The translations under genes and the position numbers were made by a program. The notes beneath the pieces were generated by a model. It was not told the DNA's origin. It saw only the letters and a list, made by a program, of their open reading frames with translations, and did not search any database. A DNA stretch of 38,579 nucleotides, taken from an uncultured Allomuricauda sp. (GTDB taxonomy: Bacteria > Bacteroidota > Bacteroidia > Flavobacteriales > Flavobacteriaceae). The stretch is from contig NZ_CAKZYF010000156.1 in the NCBI RefSeq assembly GCF_937884665.1, positions 1-38,579 of the forward strand. Reading direction: 5' to 3'. Of this stretch, positions 8,795 to 16,948 are shown in pieces. Every line of letters starts with the position of its first letter. Within the stretch, counting starts at the first letter, position 1.

Positions 8795-9574
8795 TTATTC
8801 TTTAAAAGCGATATCCTGACTAATGGAATTGGCGAAATCAAAAATTTGGACCAAATCCTTTGCATCTTTAATATTCAACGCTTCTTTTTTGATAAGCGTG
8901 GCGATTTGGATTTTTTCGCTTTCATCAAAATAGTCAATTAGTTTCGACTTTTTGGTTGGAACATGGCTAGCTATATTCGTGCTGAGGTCTAAAACATAGA
9001 GTTCCGTGCGGTGTACAAACTTACTGGGCACATCCAGCATTAATGAATTAGCTGCCTTTTTACCTTCTTTGTACGTAATTACCGGTCTCTGCATAAGTTG
9101 ATATTTGTCACCAGTGCTCTTGGTCAGCAAATACTCATCACATCGATTGCCTTTTTTATCCATGAACTCAACGAACTTCAATTCATCTTGATTGCTAAAG
9201 ACAAATTTCAATTTTTCATCTTTAATCAATGCTTTGGCAGTCTCTTCAGAAGAATTACTTTTTTTGATTTCCAACTCTTTGTTGTAACCATTGTACCGCG
9301 CATAGAAAGTACCTACAAGTTCTTCCCCATAAAACAAAGAACCTTTTTGAAAATTATCCACTAAATAGGGGCTTCCCAAAATATTCGAAAGTTGGGTGGC
9401 CGTAGTCGGCGTACTCGCCGATTTCAAATCCGCAAAGGTGAAGAAATTAGAAACATTCCTAGTTTCAGTGTAACCCACAACCGTTGCTTCGCAAGCAGCG
9501 TGTACCGTTCCTTGTGCATAAATGGTAGCACTGCCAAAAATAGCCAAGAACGCGAGAAGCATTACATTTTTCAT
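8795..9574 (-). CDS. Secreted protein of unknown function
   Basis: About 259 aa from ATG 9572-9574, which gives a standard signal peptide (MKNVMLLAFLAIFGSATIYAQ). The longer upstream reading adds 37 residues with no export logic. The mature protein has no motif I can name. It has one Cys in HAACEAT, another in GNRCDEY, and a charged middle (ELEIKKSNSSEE). The C-terminal part of about 50 residues, containing YFDESEKIQIATLIKKEAL, looks helical. It is not in an obvious operon. The ATG lies 521 nt from the divergent M48 gene. Confidence 0.6.
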   Translation of the reverse strand: MKNVMLLAFLAIFGSATIYAQGTVHAACEATVVGYTETRNVSNFFTFADLKSASTPTTATQLSNILGSPYLVDNFQKGSLFYGEELVGTFYARYNGYNKELEIKKSNSSEETAKALIKDEKLKFVFSNQDELKFVEFMDKKGNRCDEYLLTKSTGDKYQLMQRPVITYKEGKKAANSLMLDVPSKFVHRTELYVLDLSTNIASHVPTKKSKLIDYFDESEKIQIATLIKKEALNIKDAKDLVQIFDFANSISQDIAFKE

Positions 9575-10067
9575 AATAACTGGTTTTAAATTAGCGACTT
9601 GCTTAAAGTTAAGGGTTTGTTCGTACAAATATTCGGACAAGTTGGATAATTTATTAAAAATCAGATATTTTTCTATATTTATCAACTTATCACAGCAAAA
9701 GTTTAGATATTTTTAAGCTTTCTATTTATTTATTGTCTATTCTCAAATTGACGGTTTATTGAAATTCATTTGCATTTTCTTTTTGAAACCAGATTGGATA
9801 AAAGAATCTCCTTCAAAAGTTCCGGGAAGTCCTGATTTGTCGAAATTCCTGGGTAATCCTAATGAATAATGCTATGTATTGTATTTAAATTTAAGCGCCA
9901 AGGTTCGAATTTAGTCGAAGAAAGCTAACTTAAAAATCGGACCGCGAGAGCAAGGGATGGAAACGAGCGGCGTACCAACGGAATGAATACCTAGAAATTG
10001 TCAAGTTCTCGGTTGTGGACAAAAAACAATGCCCATTCAAATTTTCAACTTAAAAGATGACATTTGC
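9575..10067. other. Intergenic region with GC-rich patch and a coding-like remnant
   Basis: This 490-nt stretch lacks a complete gene. Two things stand out. From about 9729 to the TAA at 9867-9869 one plus-strand frame is open without a start codon, ending in residues like KPDWIKESPSKVPGSPDLSK, FLGNPNE; this may be a gene tail left by decay, or chance. At 9938-9981 a patch of 44 nt has 29 G/C, far above the local background, which in AT-rich genomes can mark a structured RNA. The leader of the M48 operon follows. Confidence 0.4.
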
Positions 10068-10075
10068 TACATTTG
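10045..10075 (+). promoter_or_regulatory. Putative Bacteroidota-type promoter of the kinase/FHA operon
   Basis: TACATTTG at 10068-10075 matches the Bacteroidota -7 consensus TAnnTTTG. It ends 20 nt before the M48 ATG, leaving a short leader. The -33 element is weak: only TTTTC at 10042-10046, about 22 nt upstream, approximates TTTG. It is the best candidate for driving the genes from 10096 onward. Confidence 0.45.
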
Positions 10076-10095
10076 GGTATATACCATAAAACATC

Positions 10096-10932
10096 ATGAA
10101 ACACATTGCACCGACCTTTCTTTTCTTGACGTTTTTCAATTGGATGTATACCCAAGAACTCACCAAGGATACGTTTGAAGAAACCATAGCGGTATACACA
10201 TCAAAAATTGAAGATGCCGCCCTATTAAATGATTGTGGCCATGCTTTTGATGGGCCCGCATTCCTTTTCAAGCAGGCCGAGAACAAATGGCTTGATTTTG
10301 CTCTATACATAAACAGCGGTTCAAAAAGCTCTCTGGGGAAAGCTATTTATGACCGATATGTTCTAAATGGGCAATTGGACAACACGCATTTTGCCAAAGA
10401 AAAAGCAGAAGAGATTTTACAAAAAATAGTAAAAAACGTTTCCCGAAAAGGTGTGACCTATAAATTGAGCATTCTTAAATCGGAAGAAATCAATGCTTTT
10501 GCAACCTTTGGTGGATTTCTATACATCACTACCGGCCTGTTGGAATTTGTAGACTCCTATGACGAACTGGCCTTTATCATTGGGCATGAAGTGGCCCATG
10601 AGGACAGATTGCATACCCAAAGAAAAGTGACCAAACTTACACTAGCAGCAGATTTGGGGAATATGACACGAGTTGAAGGCTTTGTGGATATTGCCGAAAA
10701 AATCAATAAAACCTTTTCTCCACCTTTCGATCAGATCGATGAATATGAAGCCGATAAAGTTGGATTTGAATTGGCCAAGGCAGCTGGATACGATATCAAT
10801 CGATTTGCTGATTTTTTCAAGAAATTGGAACGCTATGAAAAACAGGACCTTATCAAAAAGCTTACATCTACCCATCCTTTTGCGGAACATCGCAAGAACT
10901 GCGTCCATTCTTATATAACCCAAAATAAGTAA
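10096..10932 (+). CDS. M48-family zinc metalloprotease
   Basis: 278 aa with a predicted signal peptide or N-terminal anchor (residues 1-19, ending YTQE). The zinc site is HEVAH at 164-168 within FIIGHEVAHEDRLH, preceded by the family signature NAFATFGGFLYITTGLL (133-149). The third ligand is a Glu in DEYEADKVG (about 215-223). M48 proteins such as BepA/LoiP act in envelope protein quality control; this one appears periplasmic and lacks the multiple TM helices of HtpX or Ste24. The N-terminal 100 residues are family-unspecific. It is first in a co-directional block and only 3 nt from the FHA-ABC gene, so the two are likely co-translated. Confidence 0.85.
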   Translation: MKHIAPTFLFLTFFNWMYTQELTKDTFEETIAVYTSKIEDAALLNDCGHAFDGPAFLFKQAENKWLDFALYINSGSKSSLGKAIYDRYVLNGQLDNTHFAKEKAEEILQKIVKNVSRKGVTYKLSILKSEEINAFATFGGFLYITTGLLEFVDSYDELAFIIGHEVAHEDRLHTQRKVTKLTLAADLGNMTRVEGFVDIAEKINKTFSPPFDQIDEYEADKVGFELAKAAGYDINRFADFFKKLERYEKQDLIKKLTSTHPFAEHRKNCVHSYITQNK

Positions 10933-10935
10933 CTG

Positions 10936-13278
10936 ATGTATTTAATTCATAACGGACAGTCTTATCCCCTTGAATTGAACAAAAAAATTACTATTGGAAG
11001 GAAAGGTCATGGCGCTGACATAGAGGTAGACAATAAACTTGTTTCCAGGGAACATGCCCAAATCGAAAAAAGAACGGAGGGCATTTTTGTCATTGATTTA
11101 AAAAGTTCCAATGGAACACAAATAAACCAAAAGTCACTGGAGCCGAACATTTGGTCGAGTTTGTTGCCAGGTGATGAGATTAAAATTGCATCACTGATTT
11201 TTGATCTGGCCCTTGATGATCCATTTGAACATCCGGAGCCGCAAAACACAGATGAGCTGGAACCATCGACCTTCAAGCAAAGAATCATTTCAAAAGGCAT
11301 TCTGGAAGTCGGACGCCATACTACCAATGATGTAGTTTTAGATGATCCCACAGTGACCCGAAAACATGCCCTGTTTTCCTATGTCAATGGAAGTTTTTGG
11401 ATTGAGGATTTGGGTTCTACAAATAAAACCTATCTGAACGGAAAAGAAGTAAGGACAAAAACAAGATTAAAAGACAGTGATACAATCACTATATCATTTT
11501 ATAGCATAACGTTGAAAGAAGGGCCAAAAGACCTTCGTAAAATAAGCAGTACCATTAAGGCTTTGGCCATTCAAAAAAAATATCCAAACGATAAAATTGG
11601 ACTTCAAGCCATGTCCTTGGATATCCCACAGTCCAATTTTGTAGCCTTGATGGGACCTTCTGGGTGTGGCAAATCCACCTTGTTGCGATGTCTTAATGGA
11701 GAGAACCCAGCTACAGCGGGAGAGGTTTTTATCCATGGACTTTCCTTAGTAGATAATTTTAACCTTATCAAAAAAAAGATAGGGTACGTACCCCAGGACG
11801 ATATTGTACATAAAGAGCTTACGGTTTACAGGACCCTTTTCTATGCCGCTAAGCTACGTTTGCCCGATGATACCAGCAATGAAGAAATCAATACCAGAAT
11901 AAACAAGGTAATTGCCGATTTAAATCTGGATCAAGACAAGGAAAAAGATATCAGGAACACAAAGGTGGGCAGTCTTTCCGGAGGGCAGCGCAAGCGTGTT
12001 TCCATTGCCGTGGAGCTGTTGACAGAACCCACTATCTTATTCTTGGATGAACCGACATCCCCTCTGGACCCTGAAACGATTGAGGGCTTTCTAAAAAGCT
12101 TGAAGAAATTGGCGCATAGTGGCACCACCATTGTAATGGTGACCCATAAGCCCGAAGACCTAAATTATGTGGACCAGGTCATATTTCTGGGAGTACAGGG
12201 ACACCTTGTATACCAAGGCGCGGCAGAGCTTTTGATACCTCATTTTGAAGTGGACAACATCGTGGAGGTATACAGTAAAATGAGTACTATTTCCAGCGTT
12301 GTCAAATTCTATCAAAAACCGTCCCATCCCGGTTACAAATCGGTAAGGAAACAGGAAATCAAAAAAGAACAGAAAGATTCTTACTGGTTACAACTCTTTT
12401 GGCTGGTCGCTAGATATTTTCAAATCAAAATCAATGATAAGGAGAATCTCGGACTTTTGTTGGCACAGCCCATCATTATAGGCGGTCTAGTTTGCTTGGT
12501 GTTCAATAAGTTCCAAATAGGGGTTTTGTTTCTGATGGCAATTTCAGGTATCTGGTTTGGCGTTAGCAATGCCGCAAAGGAAATTGTTGGGGAACTTCCA
12601 GTGTACAAGCGGGAGCGCATGTTTAACCTTGGCATTAATGCGTATATCTTTTCCAAATGGATCGTTCTTTCGCTGATTGCCCTTGTACAAACGCTTATTT
12701 ACGTGTGCATCATCTATTTCAACTTCAAGTGGAATACCTTTGAAAACTTTGAGGACATCTACCTTCGCCCGTTTTGGAAGAGTGCGGCATTTATGCTCTA
12801 TATCTCCGTTTCTGCCTCTCTTGTTGGACTTTGGCTCTCCGCAGCATTCAATAATACAGAAAAAGTCATGACCGTGGTGCCCATTGCGCTGATGCCGCAG
12901 ATTATGTTGGCCGGGGTAATGACAAAAATCAACAATACGGTTGTAGAACTATTGAGCTTTTTCACCTTAGGACGATGGGGAACCGAAGGATTTGCAAGGC
13001 TTCAGGACGAGGCTTCCCCACATTTGGGGACCAATCCGGACATAAAGCAATCCGTAATTGCTTCGGTGGGAATGCCACCTCCCCAAGAAGGCGTTCAGAA
13101 TGCCCCGTCAGCTGCGCTCCACGTACTTGACTTATACAACGAAAAACTAGTCAACGAAGGAACCTTGATCGGCGGTTTTTTTGACAGTTTTGATAGCAAT
13201 CTCCTAGCAATTGCGATACTCAACTTGATTTTTTATGCATTGATATTCATCGCACTTAAAAAGAAGGACGCCTTATGA
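10936..13278 (+). CDS. FHA-FHA-ABC transporter fusion (ABC-2 type half-exporter)
   Basis: 780 aa. FHA1 (about 1-95) has GR 21-22, SREH 38-41 region and SSNGT 57-61. FHA2 (about 118-195) has GR 126-127, TRKH 141-144 and STNKT 161-165. These are the residues that bind phosphothreonine. The ATPase follows: Walker A GPSGCGKST 240-248, signature LSGGQ 347-351, Walker B LFLDEP 368-373, and switch His404. About six membrane helices follow from about 490 to the end (ABC-2 type, ABCG/White order). The layout FHA-FHA-NBD-TMD is that of mycobacterial Rv1747, which is controlled by a Ser/Thr kinase. A Ser/Thr kinase and a PP2C are encoded downstream. The stop overlaps the next start by 4 bases (ATGA). 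The substrate is unknown. Confidence 0.93.
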   Translation: MYLIHNGQSYPLELNKKITIGRKGHGADIEVDNKLVSREHAQIEKRTEGIFVIDLKSSNGTQINQKSLEPNIWSSLLPGDEIKIASLIFDLALDDPFEHPEPQNTDELEPSTFKQRIISKGILEVGRHTTNDVVLDDPTVTRKHALFSYVNGSFWIEDLGSTNKTYLNGKEVRTKTRLKDSDTITISFYSITLKEGPKDLRKISSTIKALAIQKKYPNDKIGLQAMSLDIPQSNFVALMGPSGCGKSTLLRCLNGENPATAGEVFIHGLSLVDNFNLIKKKIGYVPQDDIVHKELTVYRTLFYAAKLRLPDDTSNEEINTRINKVIADLNLDQDKEKDIRNTKVGSLSGGQRKRVSIAVELLTEPTILFLDEPTSPLDPETIEGFLKSLKKLAHSGTTIVMVTHKPEDLNYVDQVIFLGVQGHLVYQGAAELLIPHFEVDNIVEVYSKMSTISSVVKFYQKPSHPGYKSVRKQEIKKEQKDSYWLQLFWLVARYFQIKINDKENLGLLLAQPIIIGGLVCLVFNKFQIGVLFLMAISGIWFGVSNAAKEIVGELPVYKRERMFNLGINAYIFSKWIVLSLIALVQTLIYVCIIYFNFKWNTFENFEDIYLRPFWKSAAFMLYISVSASLVGLWLSAAFNNTEKVMTVVPIALMPQIMLAGVMTKINNTVVELLSFFTLGRWGTEGFARLQDEASPHLGTNPDIKQSVIASVGMPPPQEGVQNAPSAALHVLDLYNEKLVNEGTLIGGFFDSFDSNLLAIAILNLIFYALIFIALKKKDAL

Positions 13279-14144
13279 CGACCACTTACAAAACAAAAAC
13301 AGTGATACTTTGTATCGTACTCTTGATGCTTGCTTCATGCAGTAAGAAGCCGGAATTTATCTCCATAGAAAATATTTCCATTATAGGTTCTGAGAACGAT
13401 AACCTCATTGTTGGCATGGATTATATGGTTTACAACCCAAACAATGTCAGGACCAAACTTAGACAATCCAGTATGGAAATATATTACAAGGATTCTTTGG
13501 TGGGAAATGGCTTTTTAAATGAAGAAGTGATATTGAGCGCCAATGATACGCTAAAAATTCCCGTAACCTGCAAAATCGATGTAAAGGCGCTCCATACATT
13601 TTATCCAGAATTACTCGCCTCGGATTCGTCCAAGTTCGACCTTAAAGGCAACGGTAGGGTAAGTTTTATGTTAAATTCCTTTACCATAGCGCTAGATGAT
13701 CAGATTGAGTTGAACACTAAAAAGGCCATCTTGACCGAAATTGAACAGCGTTTGGACTATGGTGAGAATTTCAAGCTACGGTCTATTTCCAGCAATAGAT
13801 TGCCATCTCTAAGGGAAACCCGTTTAAAACTGCGAATGGAGACCACTAATCCGCTTCCTATCGCGTATCAAATTGACAGCTTGAAATTGAATTTTTATTT
13901 GGATGAGCGCAAAGGTAGCGTTGCGCAATGGTCCTTAGAAAAACCATATGGGCAAAAACCGATGGAATCTCAAATAATACCGTTGGAAGTTACCTTAAAC
14001 AATCTGGATATTCTGAAACAGTTGAAATTCTCCTGGTTGACCAACCAAAAGGTGAATTTCACTATTTTAGGAGAGGTACAGGTGCGGATTCAAGGATATG
14101 GATTCAAAGTGCCTATAAAAGACCGCATGGAAATAGGTCTTTAA
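13275..14144 (+). CDS. LEA14/WHy-like lipoprotein
   Basis: 289 aa with a lipoprotein signal (MTTTYKTKTVILCIVLLMLASC, lipidated Cys22). The mature part looks like two beta-sandwich units of the LEA14/WHy type: DYMVYNPNNVRTKLRQSSME with YYKDSLVGNG, then a second copy around METTNPLPIAYQIDSLKLN, each with the N-P pair typical of the family. Such domains occur in desiccation-related and envelope proteins; the biochemical role is not settled. Its start overlaps the FHA-ABC stop (ATGA), suggesting it works with the transporter, possibly as its periplasmic or outer-membrane partner. That partnership is an inference from coupling. Confidence 0.75.
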   Translation: MTTTYKTKTVILCIVLLMLASCSKKPEFISIENISIIGSENDNLIVGMDYMVYNPNNVRTKLRQSSMEIYYKDSLVGNGFLNEEVILSANDTLKIPVTCKIDVKALHTFYPELLASDSSKFDLKGNGRVSFMLNSFTIALDDQIELNTKKAILTEIEQRLDYGENFKLRSISSNRLPSLRETRLKLRMETTNPLPIAYQIDSLKLNFYLDERKGSVAQWSLEKPYGQKPMESQIIPLEVTLNNLDILKQLKFSWLTNQKVNFTILGEVQVRIQGYGFKVPIKDRMEIGL

Positions 14145-14161
14145 AAAAGCCGAAAAAACCA

Positions 14162-14725
14162 ATGACCGACCGCGAACTATTGCATCAGCTAAAATCGGGA
14201 AACGAAGAGTGCCTTGGACAGCTCTATCAATATTTGGGCATGGTAAAAAGTTGGGTCGGCAGGAACAACGGAAATGAAGAAGACGCATTGGATGTATTCC
14301 AAGAAGCCATTATTGTCTTTTACAAAAATGTAATGTCCGGCAAATACGAGATGAAAAGTAAGATAAGTACCTATTTGTTTGAAATTTCGAAGAGACAATG
14401 GCTAAATCAACTTAACCGCCAAAAGCGTTTTGAAAAGCGGGAGGCCAATGTTATGGCTATGGAAAGGTTTGAGGAAAAAATGGTCTATGAAGTAACACAA
14501 AAAGGGCCGAGATTAAAGGATTACCTGTCAAAGAAAATGGCATATCTAGGAGAGCCCTGCCAGTCTTTGCTGAAGGCTGCCATTTTTATAGGGATGAACA
14601 TGGAAGACCTTGCTGAAAAATTCAATTACTCAAGCGCCCGATCTGCGAGCCAGCAAAAACTTAGGTGCTTGAAACGTTTGAGAGAAAATGTCTCTTATGA
14701 TGTTATCCTAGCTTTGGAACAATAG
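14162..14725 (+). CDS. ECF-type RNA polymerase sigma factor
   Basis: 187 aa from ATG 14162-14164. The open frame extends upstream to 13928, but that part overlaps the lipoprotein gene and has no sigma-like content, so the short start is chosen; it leaves a 17-nt gap. Region 2 runs from LLHQLKSGNEECLGQLYQYL through EEDALDVFQEAIIVFYKN to STYLFEISKRQWLNQLNRQ. Region 4 is the C-terminal helix-turn-helix: CQSLLKAAIFIGMNMEDLAE, then SARSASQQKLRCLKRLRE. Length and domain order fit ECF factors. The stop codon touches the next start (TAGATG), so it is co-translated with the anti-sigma-like gene. Targets are unknown; autoregulation of the block is plausible. Confidence 0.88.
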   Translation: MTDRELLHQLKSGNEECLGQLYQYLGMVKSWVGRNNGNEEDALDVFQEAIIVFYKNVMSGKYEMKSKISTYLFEISKRQWLNQLNRQKRFEKREANVMAMERFEEKMVYEVTQKGPRLKDYLSKKMAYLGEPCQSLLKAAIFIGMNMEDLAEKFNYSSARSASQQKLRCLKRLRENVSYDVILALEQ

Positions 14726-15958
14726 ATGGAGGAGGATTTAAAAAATATAGACTTGATAGACAAGTACCTGAAGGAGAATCTAAGTGCTTCGGAAAAGTAT
14801 CAATTTGAACAACTAGTGTCCCAAAACAAGAAATTTATAAAAGAGCTGGAGGTCTACAAAAAAATATATCAGGGAATTGCAGAAAAGGAGAAAACTGAAC
14901 TAAAACTTCGTTTGAACGGTTATTATAAAAAATACAAACTAGACCAAAAAAACCTACCGAGTCATAACTCCTCTGGAAAATACCGAAAACTATATCTGTA
15001 TGGAGGGGCAGTCGCGGCTACCCTTCTTATTGGTGGAGTATTTTTCTTTTTGAACAACAGTGATAAAATAAGAACAGAAAGCAGACCCAGTATGGTTGAC
15101 ACAGATGCAACGACCGTAAAGAAATCAGATTCCGTAGTGCGTTCAGACCAGGATAAACTCACATCGGAAAAACCCAAAAGTGAACCAGCTGCCAATCAAC
15201 AGGACGAATCTGTCGCGAAAACAGATCAGAATAACTCCAATATACAAAATGACAGTACAACACGGTCATCCGTGGACGAGAATCAAATTCAACTAGCTTT
15301 TGGCGGTTACAAGACGTTACCGTCAGCATCTGTTCTCGATTACACCTACTCCAAAGCATTGTCCTACACTTTCATAGATAATGTCATCACCTTGTACGGC
15401 GATCCCTTGATGGGTAGGTTAAGTCTGTTGTCTTTAAAAATAATAAAGGACCAAGGGTCAAACTATTTAATGAACTTTAAAGGCAAATACTACACAGTTG
15501 AAAAAACAGCACGACAAAAGCCATTAATGGTTGTAAAGGAAAGGTCTTTTAGTACTGGTTTTGCCACCTCTTTAAAGAAATTATCTAAACTCGACCTTAC
15601 CCAAGAAAAAGTCAAAATTGCCATTGGTAGTATATACGATACCTCTACCAATTTATCAAGCTTAAAAGTGAGATTTAGGGGAGACAAAACCTTAGAAAAT
15701 ACCTATGTTTTCAACTCGGATGGCGATAATTTAGAACTTATCATTAATGCCCCAATTGACTATGAAAAAGCCAAGGTTTTCAGAATTAAAGAAGACGGAA
15801 CACCCTTTTATTACTTGGTTGAAGGGGATAATATCTTTGCATTGAAATTTGAAAGTCAAGAACCAAAACCTTTAATCCCAGTGGATATTACCAAGAATCG
15901 GCTAGCCAGACTATTTAAAGAAAGGCAATCGGTAATGACCACGGTGTACAAGCCATAG
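14726..15958 (+). CDS. Putative membrane anti-sigma factor with large C-terminal domain
   Basis: 410 aa. The N-terminal 70 residues (LIDKYLKENLSASEKYQFEQ followed by ELEVYKKIY and many charged residues) are like the cytoplasmic sigma-binding domain of Bacteroidota anti-sigma factors. One TM follows at about 90-109. Residues about 110-185 are a polar Ser/Thr/Asp/Lys-rich linker. The last 220 residues form an extracytoplasmic domain with no family I recognise. No zinc-binding HxxxCxxC is present. Position, directly abutting the ECF gene, is the strongest evidence. The large C-terminal domain may be the sensing part. Confidence 0.72.
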   Translation: MEEDLKNIDLIDKYLKENLSASEKYQFEQLVSQNKKFIKELEVYKKIYQGIAEKEKTELKLRLNGYYKKYKLDQKNLPSHNSSGKYRKLYLYGGAVAATLLIGGVFFFLNNSDKIRTESRPSMVDTDATTVKKSDSVVRSDQDKLTSEKPKSEPAANQQDESVAKTDQNNSNIQNDSTTRSSVDENQIQLAFGGYKTLPSASVLDYTYSKALSYTFIDNVITLYGDPLMGRLSLLSLKIIKDQGSNYLMNFKGKYYTVEKTARQKPLMVVKERSFSTGFATSLKKLSKLDLTQEKVKIAIGSIYDTSTNLSSLKVRFRGDKTLENTYVFNSDGDNLELIINAPIDYEKAKVFRIKEDGTPFYYLVEGDNIFALKFESQEPKPLIPVDITKNRLARLFKERQSVMTTVYKP

Positions 15959-16073
15959 AAAGGGTCAATCCCACAGATTTACAACAAAAAACCACGACTT
16001 TGGGATTCCTTGCGGAGCTTTCTTCCTTAGTTGCCATTCTATTTTCTCTTTTTTCAGAAAAATAATCCGATAA

Positions 16074-16094
16074 AAAGATGACATTTTCATCTTT
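16074..16094 (+). promoter_or_regulatory. Perfect 8-bp inverted repeat upstream of the Sel1 gene
   Basis: AAAGATGA (16074-16081) and TCATCTTT (16087-16094) are perfect complements around the loop CATTT. The element lies in the only sizeable gap (171 nt) of the block, 36 nt before the Sel1 start. It has too few G-C pairs and no T-run for a good terminator, so an operator or mRNA structure is more likely. No TAnnTTTG box is obvious next to it. Confidence 0.4.
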
Positions 16095-16129
16095 CAGTTA
16101 TAAAAGAATAGGATTATAAATCAATACTA

Positions 16130-16903
16130 ATGAAAAAACTACTCCTGCTAACAGTTTTAATGGTCATGGTCCCAAAGACAACCTTGGCAAAAAGGGTAAA
16201 GGGACTTTTTGGAAAAAGTGAACGGATACAAAAAATAATTGATGTTGAAACAAAAGGTCCCAACGGGGAAGCGCTCTATTTGGGATATAAGACCACATCC
16301 TTATTTTTCTTCATGGGAATATACATGAAAGATGATGGATATGTATTAGGTGTTAAAGAAAGTATCAGTTCCTACTATCCCGTGAATGAAATGCAGTTGG
16401 CTTCTTTACAAAAATCGGGGGACCTTCCAAATAAGCTCCCCAGCTATGAGATACCCTTAACGGATTGGCTTTGGGGTTTTTCTTTTTGGATATTGTTGGC
16501 TGTATTGGGGGGTATCTGGTTTTTTCCAAAAAGCGGAAGAGGGCTATTTGAACAAGGTTGTAACCATTATTTTGGAAGGAACTCAAAAGTAAACTATTTT
16601 AAGGCCTTGCGTTTCTTTCAAAAATCAGCTAAAAAGAAGTATGGCCCAGCTATTTTCAATTTGGGAATCATGCACCTAAAGGGCCAAGGCATAACCAAAG
16701 ATGTCAAAAAATCGGTAGCGCTTTTCGAAGAAGCTTCTGAAAAGGGAAATACAAATGCCAACGTGATTTTGGGCAATCTTTACTATGAAGGAAAGGAAAT
16801 CGCAAAGGACTTAGATAAAGCGAAGATGTGGTTCACTAAAGCCTGCGACCAAGGCCATGATGAAGCCTGTAAAATGGTGACTTACCTTCAACAGAACAAG
16901 TGA
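16130..16903 (+). CDS. Membrane-anchored Sel1-repeat protein
   Basis: 257 aa. A signal peptide (residues 1-20, ending TTLAKR) is followed by a 90-residue domain without recognised family, one TM helix at about 113-132 (LWGFSFWILLAVLGGIWFF), and then three Sel1-like repeats (about 140-250): NYFKALRFFQKSAKK, AIFNLGIMHLKGQGITKD and VILGNLYYEGKEIAKD. If the signal is cleaved, residues 21-112 are extracytoplasmic and the Sel1 part cytoplasmic, the opposite of the kinase encoded next. Sel1 repeats are protein-interaction scaffolds. A gap of 45 nt leads to the kinase gene, so they are probably one transcript. Its function is likely as an adapter of the kinase. Confidence 0.8.
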   Translation: MKKLLLLTVLMVMVPKTTLAKRVKGLFGKSERIQKIIDVETKGPNGEALYLGYKTTSLFFFMGIYMKDDGYVLGVKESISSYYPVNEMQLASLQKSGDLPNKLPSYEIPLTDWLWGFSFWILLAVLGGIWFFPKSGRGLFEQGCNHYFGRNSKVNYFKALRFFQKSAKKKYGPAIFNLGIMHLKGQGITKDVKKSVALFEEASEKGNTNANVILGNLYYEGKEIAKDLDKAKMWFTKACDQGHDEACKMVTYLQQNK

Positions 16904-16948
16904 TTTTTAGTAAATTTAATAAGTGACTGAACCAACAACCAAGAATTC

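Noticed and set aside
9575..9685. Longer start of the secreted protein at 8795
   Set aside because: It adds 37 residues before a perfect signal peptide; the ATG at 9572-9574 is preferred.
13928..14161. N-terminal extension of the sigma factor
   Set aside because: It overlaps the lipoprotein gene and has no sigma-like residues. The ATG at 14162 starts the usual MTDRELLHQL region.
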